Positions 26,062-34,862 of a stretch of 64,000 nucleotides of DNA are shown in pieces. Both the position numbers and the translations under genes were made by a program. The notes beneath the pieces are model-generated. The model saw only the letters and a program-made list of their open reading frames with translations, was not told the origin of the DNA and ran no database searches. Numbering within the stretch: position 1 is the stretch's first letter; each line of letters begins with the position of its first letter. Origin of the DNA: Palsa-872 sp036844615 (lineage in GTDB: Bacteria > Chloroflexota > Dormibacteria > Dormibacterales > Dormibacteraceae); the NCBI GenBank assembly GCA_036844615.1, contig DAIUFK010000002.1:26403-90402 (forward strand), read 5' to 3'.

Positions 26062-27398
26062 TGCTGCCCACCGATGCTTCCGAACCACTTCTCGTTGGCT
26101 TTCGCCAATCCGGGCTGATCCGGCCGGGCGACCGCGTGCTCGTCGCTGTGTCGGGAGGCCCCGACTCCTGCGCGCTGCTGGTGGCTGCGCGCGAGGCGGG
26201 CCACGATGTGGTCGCCGCTCACTACGACCACGCACTTCAGCCAGGGTCGGCAGCGGCAGCCGAACACGTGGCGGAACTTTGCCGGGGGCTTGACGTCGCG
26301 CTGGTTACCGAGCGCCGGCACTCCGAGGTGCCCAAAGGTTCGATCCAGGCAGGCGCCCGCGCCCTTCGGTACGACTTTCTGGAGAGGGCCCTTCGGGACT
26401 CGGAGGCGACGGTGGTTGCGCTCGGCCACACCGCCGACGACCTCGTCGAGGGGGCTGTGCTGCACCTCATGCGTGGTTGCGGGTTGTCCGGGCTACGTGG
26501 GATGCCGGCACGGCGTGGGGTCTTCGTGCGCCCGCTTCTGTCGGTGTGGAGGAGCGAGGTTCGTGACTTCCTGGAAGGTCGGGGGATCACGGCGCTCGAG
26601 GATCCAGCCAACTCCAACACCGCTTTCGCGCGCGTCCGCGTGCGGCGCGAGATCCTGCCTGCCCTGGAGCGGAGCCGGCCAGGTATCGGCCGCCGCTTTT
26701 ACGCCGCCGCGCTCAAAGCGACGGCCATCCACGAAGTCATCGCCAATGAGGCCTCCTGCATGCTCGTGGCTGGCGCGTTGACGCGCTCGGTTGTCGCCGC
26801 GGCTCCTCAACCGATCGCTGCTGAGCTGATGAGACAGCTCTATACGCGCGCCGGCGGAGCCCAGCCTGCGCTGTCGCGCGCGCATCTGAAATCGATGCTG
26901 CAACTGGCCCAGCCCGGTCGCGGCGGTCGCGGGGTCGACCTACCCGGCGGCCTGAGGTTGCGTATCGTGGGGGAGACCATGGAGATCGTGGCCTCCGAAA
27001 CCAGTCAAGTCCGAAGGGACCGGCCGAGCCCGCGCCTCGTAATCTCGCGTTGCTCGGGCTGCGACGACCGGGAGGCAGGTCACTTCAGTGTGGGTCTGAA
27101 TCTTCGCATCGGCTTTCGCACCCCCGGGCTGACAATGCGGCCGCGTGGCGGCCGTGGCACCCGCAAGCTCCAGGACATCTTTGTTGACGCGCGCGTGCCG
27201 CGCGAAGAGCGAAATACATGGCCTCTTGTTTTCGCGGGCGACAGGTTGGCCTGGGTCCCAGGCGTTGTTGTCGACACTGACCTTGCGAGCGGTCCCGGCG
27301 TCGTCGCGCAACACGTCTCGGTAGTTCCTTCTATGTTCAGGAAGACCAAAATTGCCGTGGTAAAATCGCCTCAAAGCACCCCAGGAGAGCCGAGTTGA
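26061..27398 (+). CDS. tilS: tRNA(Ile)-lysidine synthetase TilS
   Basis: 445 residues. The PP-loop SGGPDS is at 31-36 after LIRPGDRVLVAV. An ALGHTADDLVE motif and the AFARVRVRREILPALE segment mark the TilS family, and C-terminal substrate-binding domains follow. It ligates lysine to C34 of tRNA-Ile2 so that it reads AUA instead of AUG. ATG 26061 is the only plausible start: the frame upstream runs through the tRNA gene, and the next in-frame start lies inside the nucleotide-binding core. The start codon shares its A with the tRNA CCA end, so there is no leader between them. Its stop forms a TTGA overlap with ftsH. Confidence 0.95.
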   Translation: MLPTDASEPLLVGFRQSGLIRPGDRVLVAVSGGPDSCALLVAAREAGHDVVAAHYDHALQPGSAAAAEHVAELCRGLDVALVTERRHSEVPKGSIQAGARALRYDFLERALRDSEATVVALGHTADDLVEGAVLHLMRGCGLSGLRGMPARRGVFVRPLLSVWRSEVRDFLEGRGITALEDPANSNTAFARVRVRREILPALERSRPGIGRRFYAAALKATAIHEVIANEASCMLVAGALTRSVVAAAPQPIAAELMRQLYTRAGGAQPALSRAHLKSMLQLAQPGRGGRGVDLPGGLRLRIVGETMEIVASETSQVRRDRPSPRLVISRCSGCDDREAGHFSVGLNLRIGFRTPGLTMRPRGGRGTRKLQDIFVDARVPREERNTWPLVFAGDRLAWVPGVVVDTDLASGPGVVAQHVSVVPSMFRKTKIAVVKSPQSTPGEPS

Positions 27399-29245
27399 GC
27401 CGCTTCCCCCGCTCCAGCCTGTTTTATTTCGCACTGGTCGTACTGCTCGGCCTGGTGTTCTGGTTCACCTGGCAATCGATCCAGGGCAGCCAGGGCCAGG
27501 ACACCTGGAAGTTCTCAGACCTCATGAGCGCGGCCGCCAACGGCCAGGTCAAGTCGCTCGAGATCAACGGAACTGACGGCACCGTGGTCGGGGTCGACGG
27601 CAAGAAGCACGTTGTCACGCTGCCCGACTGCACGGGTGAGTGTCCCTACGAGACAGAGCTCTACAAGACCGACAAGGTGGCCCTTCAGTACGACAAGAAC
27701 AGCGGCGGCAACTACCTGCTGAGCGTTCTGCTGCCGAACATCATCCTCGTCATCCTCATCGCCGCCTTCATGTGGTGGGTGCTCCGCCAGACGCAGAGCG
27801 GCAACAACCAGGCCATGTCCTTCGGAAGGTCTCGGGCTCGCCTCATCGCCGGCGACAAGCCTGCCATCACGTTCGCTGACGTGGCAGGGGTCGAGGAGGC
27901 AAAACAGGAGCTGTCCGAGATCGTCGAGTTCCTCAAGTACCCCGAGAAGTTCGTGGCCCTCGGTGCGCGCATCCCGAAGGGCGTGCTGCTTGTGGGCCCG
28001 CCTGGAACCGGGAAGACCCTCCTCAGCAAGGCCGTGGCAGGCGAAGCGGGAGTCCCCTTCTACTCGATCTCGGGCTCCGAGTTCGTCGAGATGTTCGTCG
28101 GTGTCGGCGCCAGCCGCGTCCGCGACCTGTTCGACCAGGCCAAGAAGAACTCACCTTGCATCGTGTTCGTCGACGAGATCGACGCCGTCGGCCGCCAGCG
28201 TGGCGCCGGTCTTGGCGGCGGTCACGACGAGCGCGAGCAGACACTGAACCAGCTCCTCGTGGAGATGGACGGTTTCGACACCAACACGCACGTCATCGTG
28301 ATCGCGGCGACCAACCGTCCTGACGTCCTCGACCCTGCTCTGCTTCGGCCGGGACGTTTCGACCGCCACGTGACCCTCGACCGGCCCGACATCAAAGGCC
28401 GCCGCGCGATCCTGGACGTTCACGCGAGGAACAAGCCTCTCGACTCCACAGTCGACCTTGACGTCCTGGCGCGCCAGACACCCGGGTTCACCGGCGCCGA
28501 CCTGGCCAACCTCATCAACGAGGCAGCGATCCTTGCCGCGCGCGCCAACAAGAAGACGATAGGCATGGAGGAGCTAGAGGAAGCGATCGCGCGAGTGATC
28601 GCGGGACCCGAGCGCAAGAGCCGCCGCATCTCCGACCACGAGAAAGAGGTCATCGCCTACCACGAGACGGGTCACGCGCTCGTGATGAAGGCGCTGCCGC
28701 ACACAAACCCGGTGCACAAGATCTCGATCATCTCGAGAGGCATGGCGCTGGGCTGGACCCTGAGCCTGCCAGAAGAGGACAAGTACCTCATCTCGCGCGA
28801 TGAGCTGATGGACGAGATCGCCGGCATCATGGGCGGCCGCGTAGCCGAGGAGATAGTTTTCGGCGACATCACATCGGGCGCTGAGAACGACATCCAGAAA
28901 GCGACGCAGATGGCGCGCCGGATGGTCACGCAGTGGGGTATGTCCGAAAAGCTCGGCACCGTTGCGATGGGTCACCGAGAAGAGCTCGTCTTCCTCGGCC
29001 GCGACCTCGGCGAGCAGCGCAACTACTCGGAAGAGGTGGCTGCAGTCATTGACGAGGAGATCCGCAGCATCGTCAACCACGGGTACCAGACGGCCAAGAC
29101 CATCCTCTCCGGCCAGCGGGACAAGATGGACGCGGTGGTGGAGCGGCTCAAGATCGTCGAGACGCTCGATGCGAAAGAGCTCGACGAGATCCTCAACCGC
29201 GCGGCGCCCGTAGCCCCCGCTGCCGCTTCCTCGACAGCCTCCTAA
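27395..29245 (+). CDS. ftsH: ATP-dependent zinc metalloprotease FtsH
   Basis: 616 residues. There are two N-terminal membrane helices flanking an extracytoplasmic domain (about 9-29 and 108-128). The AAA+ module has GPPGTGKT, VFVDEIDAV and the second region of homology TNRPDVLDPALLRPGRFDR. The M41 protease has the zinc motif HETGH near 423. It degrades membrane and regulatory proteins. An AGGAGA at about 27382 precedes the TTG start, which overlaps the tilS stop. The tilS-ftsH order matches Firmicutes, though hprT is missing between them. Confidence 0.97.
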   Translation: MSRFPRSSLFYFALVVLLGLVFWFTWQSIQGSQGQDTWKFSDLMSAAANGQVKSLEINGTDGTVVGVDGKKHVVTLPDCTGECPYETELYKTDKVALQYDKNSGGNYLLSVLLPNIILVILIAAFMWWVLRQTQSGNNQAMSFGRSRARLIAGDKPAITFADVAGVEEAKQELSEIVEFLKYPEKFVALGARIPKGVLLVGPPGTGKTLLSKAVAGEAGVPFYSISGSEFVEMFVGVGASRVRDLFDQAKKNSPCIVFVDEIDAVGRQRGAGLGGGHDEREQTLNQLLVEMDGFDTNTHVIVIAATNRPDVLDPALLRPGRFDRHVTLDRPDIKGRRAILDVHARNKPLDSTVDLDVLARQTPGFTGADLANLINEAAILAARANKKTIGMEELEEAIARVIAGPERKSRRISDHEKEVIAYHETGHALVMKALPHTNPVHKISIISRGMALGWTLSLPEEDKYLISRDELMDEIAGIMGGRVAEEIVFGDITSGAENDIQKATQMARRMVTQWGMSEKLGTVAMGHREELVFLGRDLGEQRNYSEEVAAVIDEEIRSIVNHGYQTAKTILSGQRDKMDAVVERLKIVETLDAKELDEILNRAAPVAPAAASSTAS

Positions 29246-29264
29246 GACGCCGGCAAGCCCGCGC

Positions 29265-30107
29265 CTGATCGTCGCGGGCCGGGGCAACCTTGGCCGCAGC
29301 CTGGCGCGAGCGCTGCGCGCGGCTGGACAGCCGGTGCGGCTCGTCAGCGCGCGAAACGGGCTCCAAAAGCTGGTGCGGACTCTCGACGCGCGCGCCGGAG
29401 CTGTCGTCTTTCTCACCGTCCCCGACAGCGCGGTCGCCGGCGTTGGTGCCAAGGTAGCCGCCCTTGGCCTGGCGGTCCCTGCGACCGTCGCGTTCGTCCA
29501 CACGAGCGGAGCCCTCGAGCTGGGCGCGCTGGCGCCGCTCGCCGGCCGCCACTCGGTCGGCTCATTTCACCCGCTGCGCTCGTTTCCAGAACCCGGCCCC
29601 CCTGCAGCCTTCCGGCACATCGTGATCGCGGTGGACGCGTCGAGCGCGTCCCTGCTGCGGGTTCTCAGCAGGCTTGCCCGCGACCTCGGCGCGAAGCCGA
29701 GGAGGGTAGATGACAGCCACAGGGCGCTCTACCACGCGGCGGCGGTCTTCGCCTCCAACTACGTGGTCGCGCTTCTCGGCGAGGCTGTCGGTCTTCTCGA
29801 AGAGGCGGGCTGGAGCGAAAAAGACGCGGTGAGCGGCCTGGTGCCGTTGGCTCAAGGGGCGGTTGCAAACGTCGCTAAGAGCGGACCGATACGAGCGCTC
29901 ACCGGGCCAATCCGGCGCGGTGATTCGGAGACGGTTGGCCGCCATCTCGCCGCGCTTGGTACGCGGCAGAGGGGCCTTTATCGTATGCTCGGCGAAGTCG
30001 CGCTCGAGATCGCTCGACAGGCAGGTTTAGAGCCTTCGGCGGCCGAGCAAACGAGAAGGGCGCTGACCCGAAAAGTGGCAGCGACCCGAAGGAGATCTCG
30101 TCAATGA
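29265..30107 (+). CDS. Rossmann-like/DUF2520 oxidoreductase with no canonical start
   Basis: The protein starts with a glycine-rich nucleotide-binding strand (LIVAGRGNLGRSLARAL), then FLTVPDSAVAG, SFHPLRSFPEP and a C-terminal helical DUF2520 part (YHAAAVFASNYVVALLGEA). This architecture is common beside panB/panC. The frame has no ATG, GTG or TTG between its opening at 29214 and a GTG at 29334, which lies downstream of the nucleotide-binding motif. I therefore place the start at CTG 29265; CTG 29220, or GTG 29334 with a truncated fold, are the alternatives. The stop forms an ATGA overlap with panB. Reaction unknown. Confidence 0.72.
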   Translation: MIVAGRGNLGRSLARALRAAGQPVRLVSARNGLQKLVRTLDARAGAVVFLTVPDSAVAGVGAKVAALGLAVPATVAFVHTSGALELGALAPLAGRHSVGSFHPLRSFPEPGPPAAFRHIVIAVDASSASLLRVLSRLARDLGAKPRRVDDSHRALYHAAAVFASNYVVALLGEAVGLLEEAGWSEKDAVSGLVPLAQGAVANVAKSGPIRALTGPIRRGDSETVGRHLAALGTRQRGLYRMLGEVALEIARQAGLEPSAAEQTRRALTRKVAATRRRSRQ

Positions 30108-30973
30108 CTACGGTCCTGGACGTCCAGCGGTTCAAGGATGAAGGCCGTCGTTTTGCGATGCTCACGGCCTACGACTTTCTGAGCGCGCAGGTTCTCGACG
30201 ACGCGGGAATTCCGATCCTCCTGGTCGGCGACAGCCTTGGGATGGTGATGCTCGGTTACCCGACCACACTCCCGGTGACCCTCGACGAGATGATCCACCA
30301 CGCGAAGGCGGTGGCCAGGGGATCCCGGCAGGCATTGCTCGTCGGCGACATGCCGTTCATGTCCTACCACGCTTCCATCGAGCAGGCGATCACGAGCGCG
30401 GGGCGCTTCCTCCAGGAGGGGGGCATGCATGCGGTGAAGCTCGAGGGCGGTGGCAGGATCGTTGAGATCACGCAGCGCCTGACGTCTCTCGGCATACCGG
30501 TCATGGGGCACCTTGGCCTCACCCCGCAGTTTATCCACCAGATGGGCGGCTTCAAGGTCCAGGGCAAGACCGATGCGCAGGCAGCGCGCATCCTCGCCGA
30601 CGCCAAAGAGCTCGAGCAGGCAGGGGCCTTCAGCATCGTGCTCGAGGGCGTGCCGAACTCGGTGGCCGATCGTGTCACCCGAGCCCTGCACATCCCGACG
30701 ATCGGGATAGGTGCCGGGCCTGGAACCGACGGCCAGGTCCTGGTCCTCCACGACATGCTCGGGCTGACAACGGGCAAGGCGCCTAAGTTCGTCAAGCGCT
30801 ACGCCAACCTGGCCGAGGCGATTGGCAAGGCAGCCCAGCAGTTCGCCAACGAGGTTGGCGCGGGATCGTTCCCGGGGCCGGAGCACAGCTACTCGGCCAA
30901 CGGCGTGGCGCCGGCGTCGAAGGCAGGTAAGGCGAAGGAAGCCGACGAAGAGGTCAAGTACGGCGCCAGCTAG
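30104..30973 (+). CDS. panB: 3-methyl-2-oxobutanoate hydroxymethyltransferase
   Basis: 289 residues. It has LTAYDFLSAQVLDDAGIPIL, the metal-binding VGDSLGMVMLG, MHAVKLEGG and the catalytic Glu in FSIVLEGVP. PanB adds a hydroxymethyl group from methylene-tetrahydrofolate to 2-oxoisovalerate, the first step of pantothenate synthesis. Start ATG 30104 overlaps the DUF2520 stop, and panC follows, so this is a pantothenate operon. The last ~20 residues are Lys/Glu/Ala-rich and not conserved. Confidence 0.96.
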   Translation: MTTVLDVQRFKDEGRRFAMLTAYDFLSAQVLDDAGIPILLVGDSLGMVMLGYPTTLPVTLDEMIHHAKAVARGSRQALLVGDMPFMSYHASIEQAITSAGRFLQEGGMHAVKLEGGGRIVEITQRLTSLGIPVMGHLGLTPQFIHQMGGFKVQGKTDAQAARILADAKELEQAGAFSIVLEGVPNSVADRVTRALHIPTIGIGAGPGTDGQVLVLHDMLGLTTGKAPKFVKRYANLAEAIGKAAQQFANEVGAGSFPGPEHSYSANGVAPASKAGKAKEADEEVKYGAS

Positions 30974-31004
30974 CCCTCCGGCCGTATTCGACACCCCAGG
31001 CGCG

Positions 31005-31820
31005 ATGCTCGAAACCTCACGGAGGTGGCGCGGCGAGGGGCACACGATAGGTCTTGTCCCGACGATGGGGGCTCTCCATGCCGGCCACATGAGCCTGGTT
31101 GAAAGGGCCTGCCGGGACAACACGAAGGTGGTGGTGAGCATCTTCGTGAACCCGCTTCAATTCGGCCCGACCGAGGACCTGGAGCGCTACCCGGCCAGCC
31201 CCGACCGCGACATGGAGCTGCTCGAGCGGGCCGGCGTGGCCGCTGTCTACAAGCCGGCCGCCACCGTCATGTACCCGCGAGGGGCGGCGACGCGGGTGAG
31301 GGTATCGGGGGTTTCCGAGCCGCTGGAAGGCGCGGCCCGTCCAGGCCATTTCGAGGGGGTGGCGACTGTCGTCGCGAAGCTGTTCGACGCCACCGAGCCC
31401 GATCGCGCCTATTTCGGCCAGAAGGACGCCCAGCAGGCCGCTGTCGTCAAGCGGCTGGCCCTCGATCTCGACACCGGTATCGAGATCTGCGTCTGCCCGA
31501 CGGCCCGAGAGGCCGACGGCCTAGCCCTGAGCTCCAGGAACGCCTACCTGGGACCCGAGGAGCGCAAGGCGGCAGCCAGCCTCAGCAGGGCATTGCGGCA
31601 GGCTTCGCTTGCGTACCAGGCCGGGGAGCGCGATCTCGACCGCCTGAGACTTGAGATCAGGGAAGTCCTGGAGGCGGAGCCCCTGGCCAAGGTGGAGTAC
31701 GCCGAGCTGATCGACCCCGAGACTTTCAGGCCCCCTGGGAGCCTGGCCGTGGTGGCGGTCAGGATCGGAAAAACGCGCCTGATCGACAACCACGACCTGG
31801 ACCTGCGATTTTCTGGCTAA
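31005..31820 (+). CDS. panC: Pantothenate synthetase
   Basis: About 271 residues. The adenylate-forming motif VPTMGALHAGHMSLVERA contains the HxGH signature. FVNPLQFGPTEDLERYP, YFGQKDAQQ and the KMSKS-like LALSSRNAYL follow. It joins pantoate and beta-alanine using ATP. ATG 31005 is the first canonical start after the panB stop; the long upstream frame inside panB is not coding. The protein starts a few residues short of the usual N-terminus, so a slightly earlier non-canonical start cannot be excluded. Confidence 0.94.
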   Translation: MLETSRRWRGEGHTIGLVPTMGALHAGHMSLVERACRDNTKVVVSIFVNPLQFGPTEDLERYPASPDRDMELLERAGVAAVYKPAATVMYPRGAATRVRVSGVSEPLEGAARPGHFEGVATVVAKLFDATEPDRAYFGQKDAQQAAVVKRLALDLDTGIEICVCPTAREADGLALSSRNAYLGPEERKAAASLSRALRQASLAYQAGERDLDRLRLEIREVLEAEPLAKVEYAELIDPETFRPPGSLAVVAVRIGKTRLIDNHDLDLRFSG

Positions 31821-31835
31821 ACCGAGGTTCTGCGG

Positions 31836-31841
31836 TACAAT
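31836..31841 (+). promoter_or_regulatory. -10 box (TACAAT) for the S1-domain gene
   Basis: TACAAT lies about 75 nt before the TTG start of the S1 protein, leaving a leader with a clear Shine-Dalgarno (TAGGGGGA, about 31901-31908). No -35 consensus is visible. Confidence 0.45.
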
Positions 31842-31915
31842 TGCGGTTCGTTCGTATTGGCGGAGGCCGATTTGACGACCAACACCACACCAATAAACTT
31901 TAGGGGGAATGCGCG

Positions 31916-33112
31916 TTGTCCAATGAGTCCGGTGCTGTCCTGACTGAACAAGAGGAGGCTACCGAAAGAGACTCATCCAACCCGATGACGATGGAGGACT
32001 ACCTCCACTACGAATCGGAGGCCTTCAAGACCCCAAACCACGGAGACATCGTGGATGGAATCGTGGTTCGCGTCGACGCCGACGAGGTCCTTGTCGATAT
32101 CGGTGCGAAGGCGGAAGGAGTCATCTCCAGCAAGGAGCTCGGTCTCCGCGGCGAGGCGGATTCGGTCGGCCTCGAGCCTGGAGACCAGATCAAGGTCTAC
32201 GTCCTCCAGCCTGAGAACGAGGAGGGCAACGTTGTCCTCAGCCTGCGGCGCGCTCGCGCGGAGACGACGTGGATCACGGCTGCCGAGAAGCAGACCGACG
32301 GCTCCGTCATCGAAGCTGATGTCAGGGAGCAGAACAAGGGCGGCCTGATCGTCAACGTCCTGGGCCTGCGCGGGTTCCTGCCCTCTAGCCAGGTAGCGCG
32401 CGCTTACGCGGGCAGCCTGGAGTCACTGGTCGGGCAGCGGATCCCGGTCAAGATCCTCGAGGTAAACCGCAAGCGCAACCGGCTCATCGTCAGCCAGAAG
32501 GCAGCCGAGGACGAGGATCGCGCGCGCAAGCGCGAGGACCTGTTCAGCCGCCTGCTGACCGGCAGCACTGTCAAGGGCACCGTTTCGGGCATCACCAGCT
32601 ACGGGGCCTTCGTCGACATCGGCGGGGCGGACGGGCTCATCCACATCTCGGAGCTTTCGTGGGACCGGGTGTCCAAGGTCACCGACGTCCTTCAGCTCGG
32701 AGACGAGGTCACCGTGAAGGTGATCAAGCTCGATCCCGAGCAGACGCGGATCTCGCTTTCGCTTCGCCAGCTCCAGCAGGACCCGTGGGAAAAGCTCGTT
32801 CAGTCGATGCCAATCGGCTCGATCGTCGAAGGCCAGGTCACCAAGACCAAGAAATACGGCGCCTTCCTCCAGATCATGGTCGGCATCGAAGGCCTGCTCC
32901 ACATCTCGGAGCTCTCGTGGGACCACGTCGAGCGGACCGAGGACGTCCTCAAGGTGGGGGAAACCCTACAGGTGAAGGTGATCGGAATCGACACGGCGAG
33001 GCGAAGGATCTCGCTGAGCCTGAAGCAGCTTTCCGCACCACCTGCGAGCCTGGGGGCGAGCCGGACCGACCGGCGGCCTGACGAGTACGAAGACATCGAG
33101 GACGAGTCCTAG
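31916..33112 (+). CDS. rpsA: Ribosomal protein S1-like protein, four S1 domains
   Basis: 398 residues with four S1 RNA-binding repeats, at about 43-112, 128-196, 216-284 and 303-371. Repeats 3 and 4 carry the best motifs (SYGAFVDIGGADGLIHISEL and KYGAFLQIMVGIEGLLHISE). The number of repeats matches S1/RpsA of Gram-positive and Chloroflexi-type bacteria, which helps recruit mRNA to the ribosome. A strong ribosome binding site precedes TTG 31916. It occupies the place where B. subtilis has the shorter S1 protein YabR, so the name rpsA is a best guess. Confidence 0.85.
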   Translation: MSNESGAVLTEQEEATERDSSNPMTMEDYLHYESEAFKTPNHGDIVDGIVVRVDADEVLVDIGAKAEGVISSKELGLRGEADSVGLEPGDQIKVYVLQPENEEGNVVLSLRRARAETTWITAAEKQTDGSVIEADVREQNKGGLIVNVLGLRGFLPSSQVARAYAGSLESLVGQRIPVKILEVNRKRNRLIVSQKAAEDEDRARKREDLFSRLLTGSTVKGTVSGITSYGAFVDIGGADGLIHISELSWDRVSKVTDVLQLGDEVTVKVIKLDPEQTRISLSLRQLQQDPWEKLVQSMPIGSIVEGQVTKTKKYGAFLQIMVGIEGLLHISELSWDHVERTEDVLKVGETLQVKVIGIDTARRRISLSLKQLSAPPASLGASRTDRRPDEYEDIEDES

Positions 33113-33136
33113 CCCGACTCGCGCCGATCGGTCGAT

Positions 33137-34726
33137 TCAGCCTGATGGCGGCCCGCCGATCCCGGCCAGCCGTTGGCGCGCCGTGACGTTGTAAGGGTCG
33201 ATCTCCAACGCCATCCGGTAGGCGGCAGTGGCATCTGCAGTTCTGCCGAGGCCGCGCTCCGCGTCGCCGATGTCGACGTAAAGCTGTGGATCGCTCTCGC
33301 CCAGGCGTCCCGCCAGCAGCATCTCGTCCAAGCCCTTGGTTGGGGAGCCGACGGCGACGAGGCCCTGCCCGAGTGCCCAGTGATATTTGCCCTGGAACGG
33401 GTCGGCGCTGACAGCGAGATCGAGGCGGCTTTGCGAGTACCAGACATCGGCCAGCACCGGCATCACGCCCAACCAGGCGACAGCGACGGCGAGACTGACA
33501 GCCGCGACCGGGCGCCAGGCCCGCACGGGTCGGGCGGGGTCTACTGTTGTTGCCTGGTTCGTATCCGCTGCGCGCACCCCTGACCATGCGGTTCCCGCCA
33601 GCAGCCAGAAAACGCCGGTGGCGGGGGCCCAATCGAAGTTGAAAAGCACCCACACGGTGTAGCCGGCGCACGCAGCCGCGAGCGGTCCGACCGAACCTGT
33701 GAAGCGCCACCGCCACACGCCACGAAGCCAGGTGATGAGAACCCAGGCCAGGGCTGCAAGGCCGACGAGGCCCTGCGTGGCAGCGATGTCGAGGGGCCCC
33801 GAATGGGCTCGGTCGACCTCGGGCGCCCAGTTCCCGCTGAGAAATGTGCCGAAGACAAGCCCTGTCGCGTCCTCACCCCAGCCCGTCACGGGCCGGGCGG
33901 CGATCATGCGGACCGCGTCGGGCCACAGGTGGAGCCGGGAGGGACCCGGGTCGTCGTTGAGCAACCGGAGGGGAGAGAACAGGATGACGAGGAGCGCCAA
34001 TCCGATGACTGCAGCGCCTGCCGCTGCGCCCCACAGTGCCCTCTTTCCTCGGAGGCTGAACACGACGAGGGCGAGGCAGCCGGCCAGCGCCCCGAGGCCG
34101 CCGCTGCGTGAGGTGGTCGCCACCAGGGCGCCGGCCATGACTGCAATACCAAGCCACCACGCGACGACGAAACGGCCGCCGCGCAGCCCTCTCGTGATGG
34201 CGAGTGGAATCGCCATGGCCAGCAGCGCACCGAGCAGGTTGGCATTGCCGAGGTTGCCGTCGGGCCTGTAGTCGATCTCGTGATTGATGAGAAGCACCTC
34301 CTGCCAGAGGGCCTGGAGGCTGGCGATGGAGGTGCCCAGGACGAATGCGTCGATGACCCTGTCGCGCGACCGCTGGTCGGTCAGCAACCAGACCGGTACC
34401 GCCAGGAGACCTAGATAGGCGAGCCGGATTGGGACGGACTCGTAGCGGGTATAAGACCCCACCAGGCTTGCCGGCCACGACACTGAGAAGGCGAAGGCCA
34501 GGAGAGCGGCCGCCGCGGCTGCGATCAAAGGCAGGCGAAGCGGAGCAAGGCTGGTGCGGCCGGGCACCAGCAGAGCCAGCGCGAAACCGAGGCCGGCGCC
34601 GGCGATGACGACGGCCACGCGCGGCAGGATGTAGGAGTCGACAGCGTTAGGAAGGAAGACCGTCGGTAGTGCCAGGGCGATCGCCGCGGGGAGGAAACCG
34701 CCGAGGCGCTCAAGAAGCGGCCTCAT
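33137..34726 (-). CDS. O-antigen ligase/Wzy-like membrane protein with C-terminal TPR
   Basis: A 529-residue protein with about ten to twelve membrane helices. It contains a Wzy_C-type region (NLGNANLLGALLAMAIPLAI, TSRSGGLGALAG and a periplasmic loop ending AHSGPLDIAATQGLVGLAAL). After a final helix at about 410-430 comes a soluble tail with a tetratricopeptide-like repeat (YVDIGDAERGLGRTADATAA). Family members ligate or polymerise surface polysaccharides. It is far from the main polysaccharide locus and convergent with the S1 gene. Acceptor and role are unknown. Confidence 0.8.
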   Translation of the reverse strand: MRPLLERLGGFLPAAIALALPTVFLPNAVDSYILPRVAVVIAGAGLGFALALLVPGRTSLAPLRLPLIAAAAAALLAFAFSVSWPASLVGSYTRYESVPIRLAYLGLLAVPVWLLTDQRSRDRVIDAFVLGTSIASLQALWQEVLLINHEIDYRPDGNLGNANLLGALLAMAIPLAITRGLRGGRFVVAWWLGIAVMAGALVATTSRSGGLGALAGCLALVVFSLRGKRALWGAAAGAAVIGLALLVILFSPLRLLNDDPGPSRLHLWPDAVRMIAARPVTGWGEDATGLVFGTFLSGNWAPEVDRAHSGPLDIAATQGLVGLAALAWVLITWLRGVWRWRFTGSVGPLAAACAGYTVWVLFNFDWAPATGVFWLLAGTAWSGVRAADTNQATTVDPARPVRAWRPVAAVSLAVAVAWLGVMPVLADVWYSQSRLDLAVSADPFQGKYHWALGQGLVAVGSPTKGLDEMLLAGRLGESDPQLYVDIGDAERGLGRTADATAAYRMALEIDPYNVTARQRLAGIGGPPSG

Positions 34727-34767
34727 TGCGCCTCCGCTAAGGGAATTCCGCCGGCTGAGTTGTTCGT

Positions 34768-34773
34768 TATATT
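34768..34773 (+). promoter_or_regulatory. -10 box (TATATT) upstream of clpC
   Basis: TATATT about 90 nt before the clpC start is in an AT-rich patch of the 136-bp divergent region. No CtsR heptad repeat and no CIRCE element was found, so control must differ from Bacillus. Confidence 0.4.
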
Positions 34774-34862
34774 AGGGGTCGAGGTACCACGGGTATCCAA
34801 GCAACAGATCGAGGAGGTGCTGGCCCCACCCGCAGCAGTCGTAGTACTCCAGGAGGAAAACC

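Noticed and set aside
34727..34862. CtsR or CIRCE heat-shock operator upstream of clpC
   Set aside because: Neither the CtsR heptad repeat nor the CIRCE inverted repeat is present.
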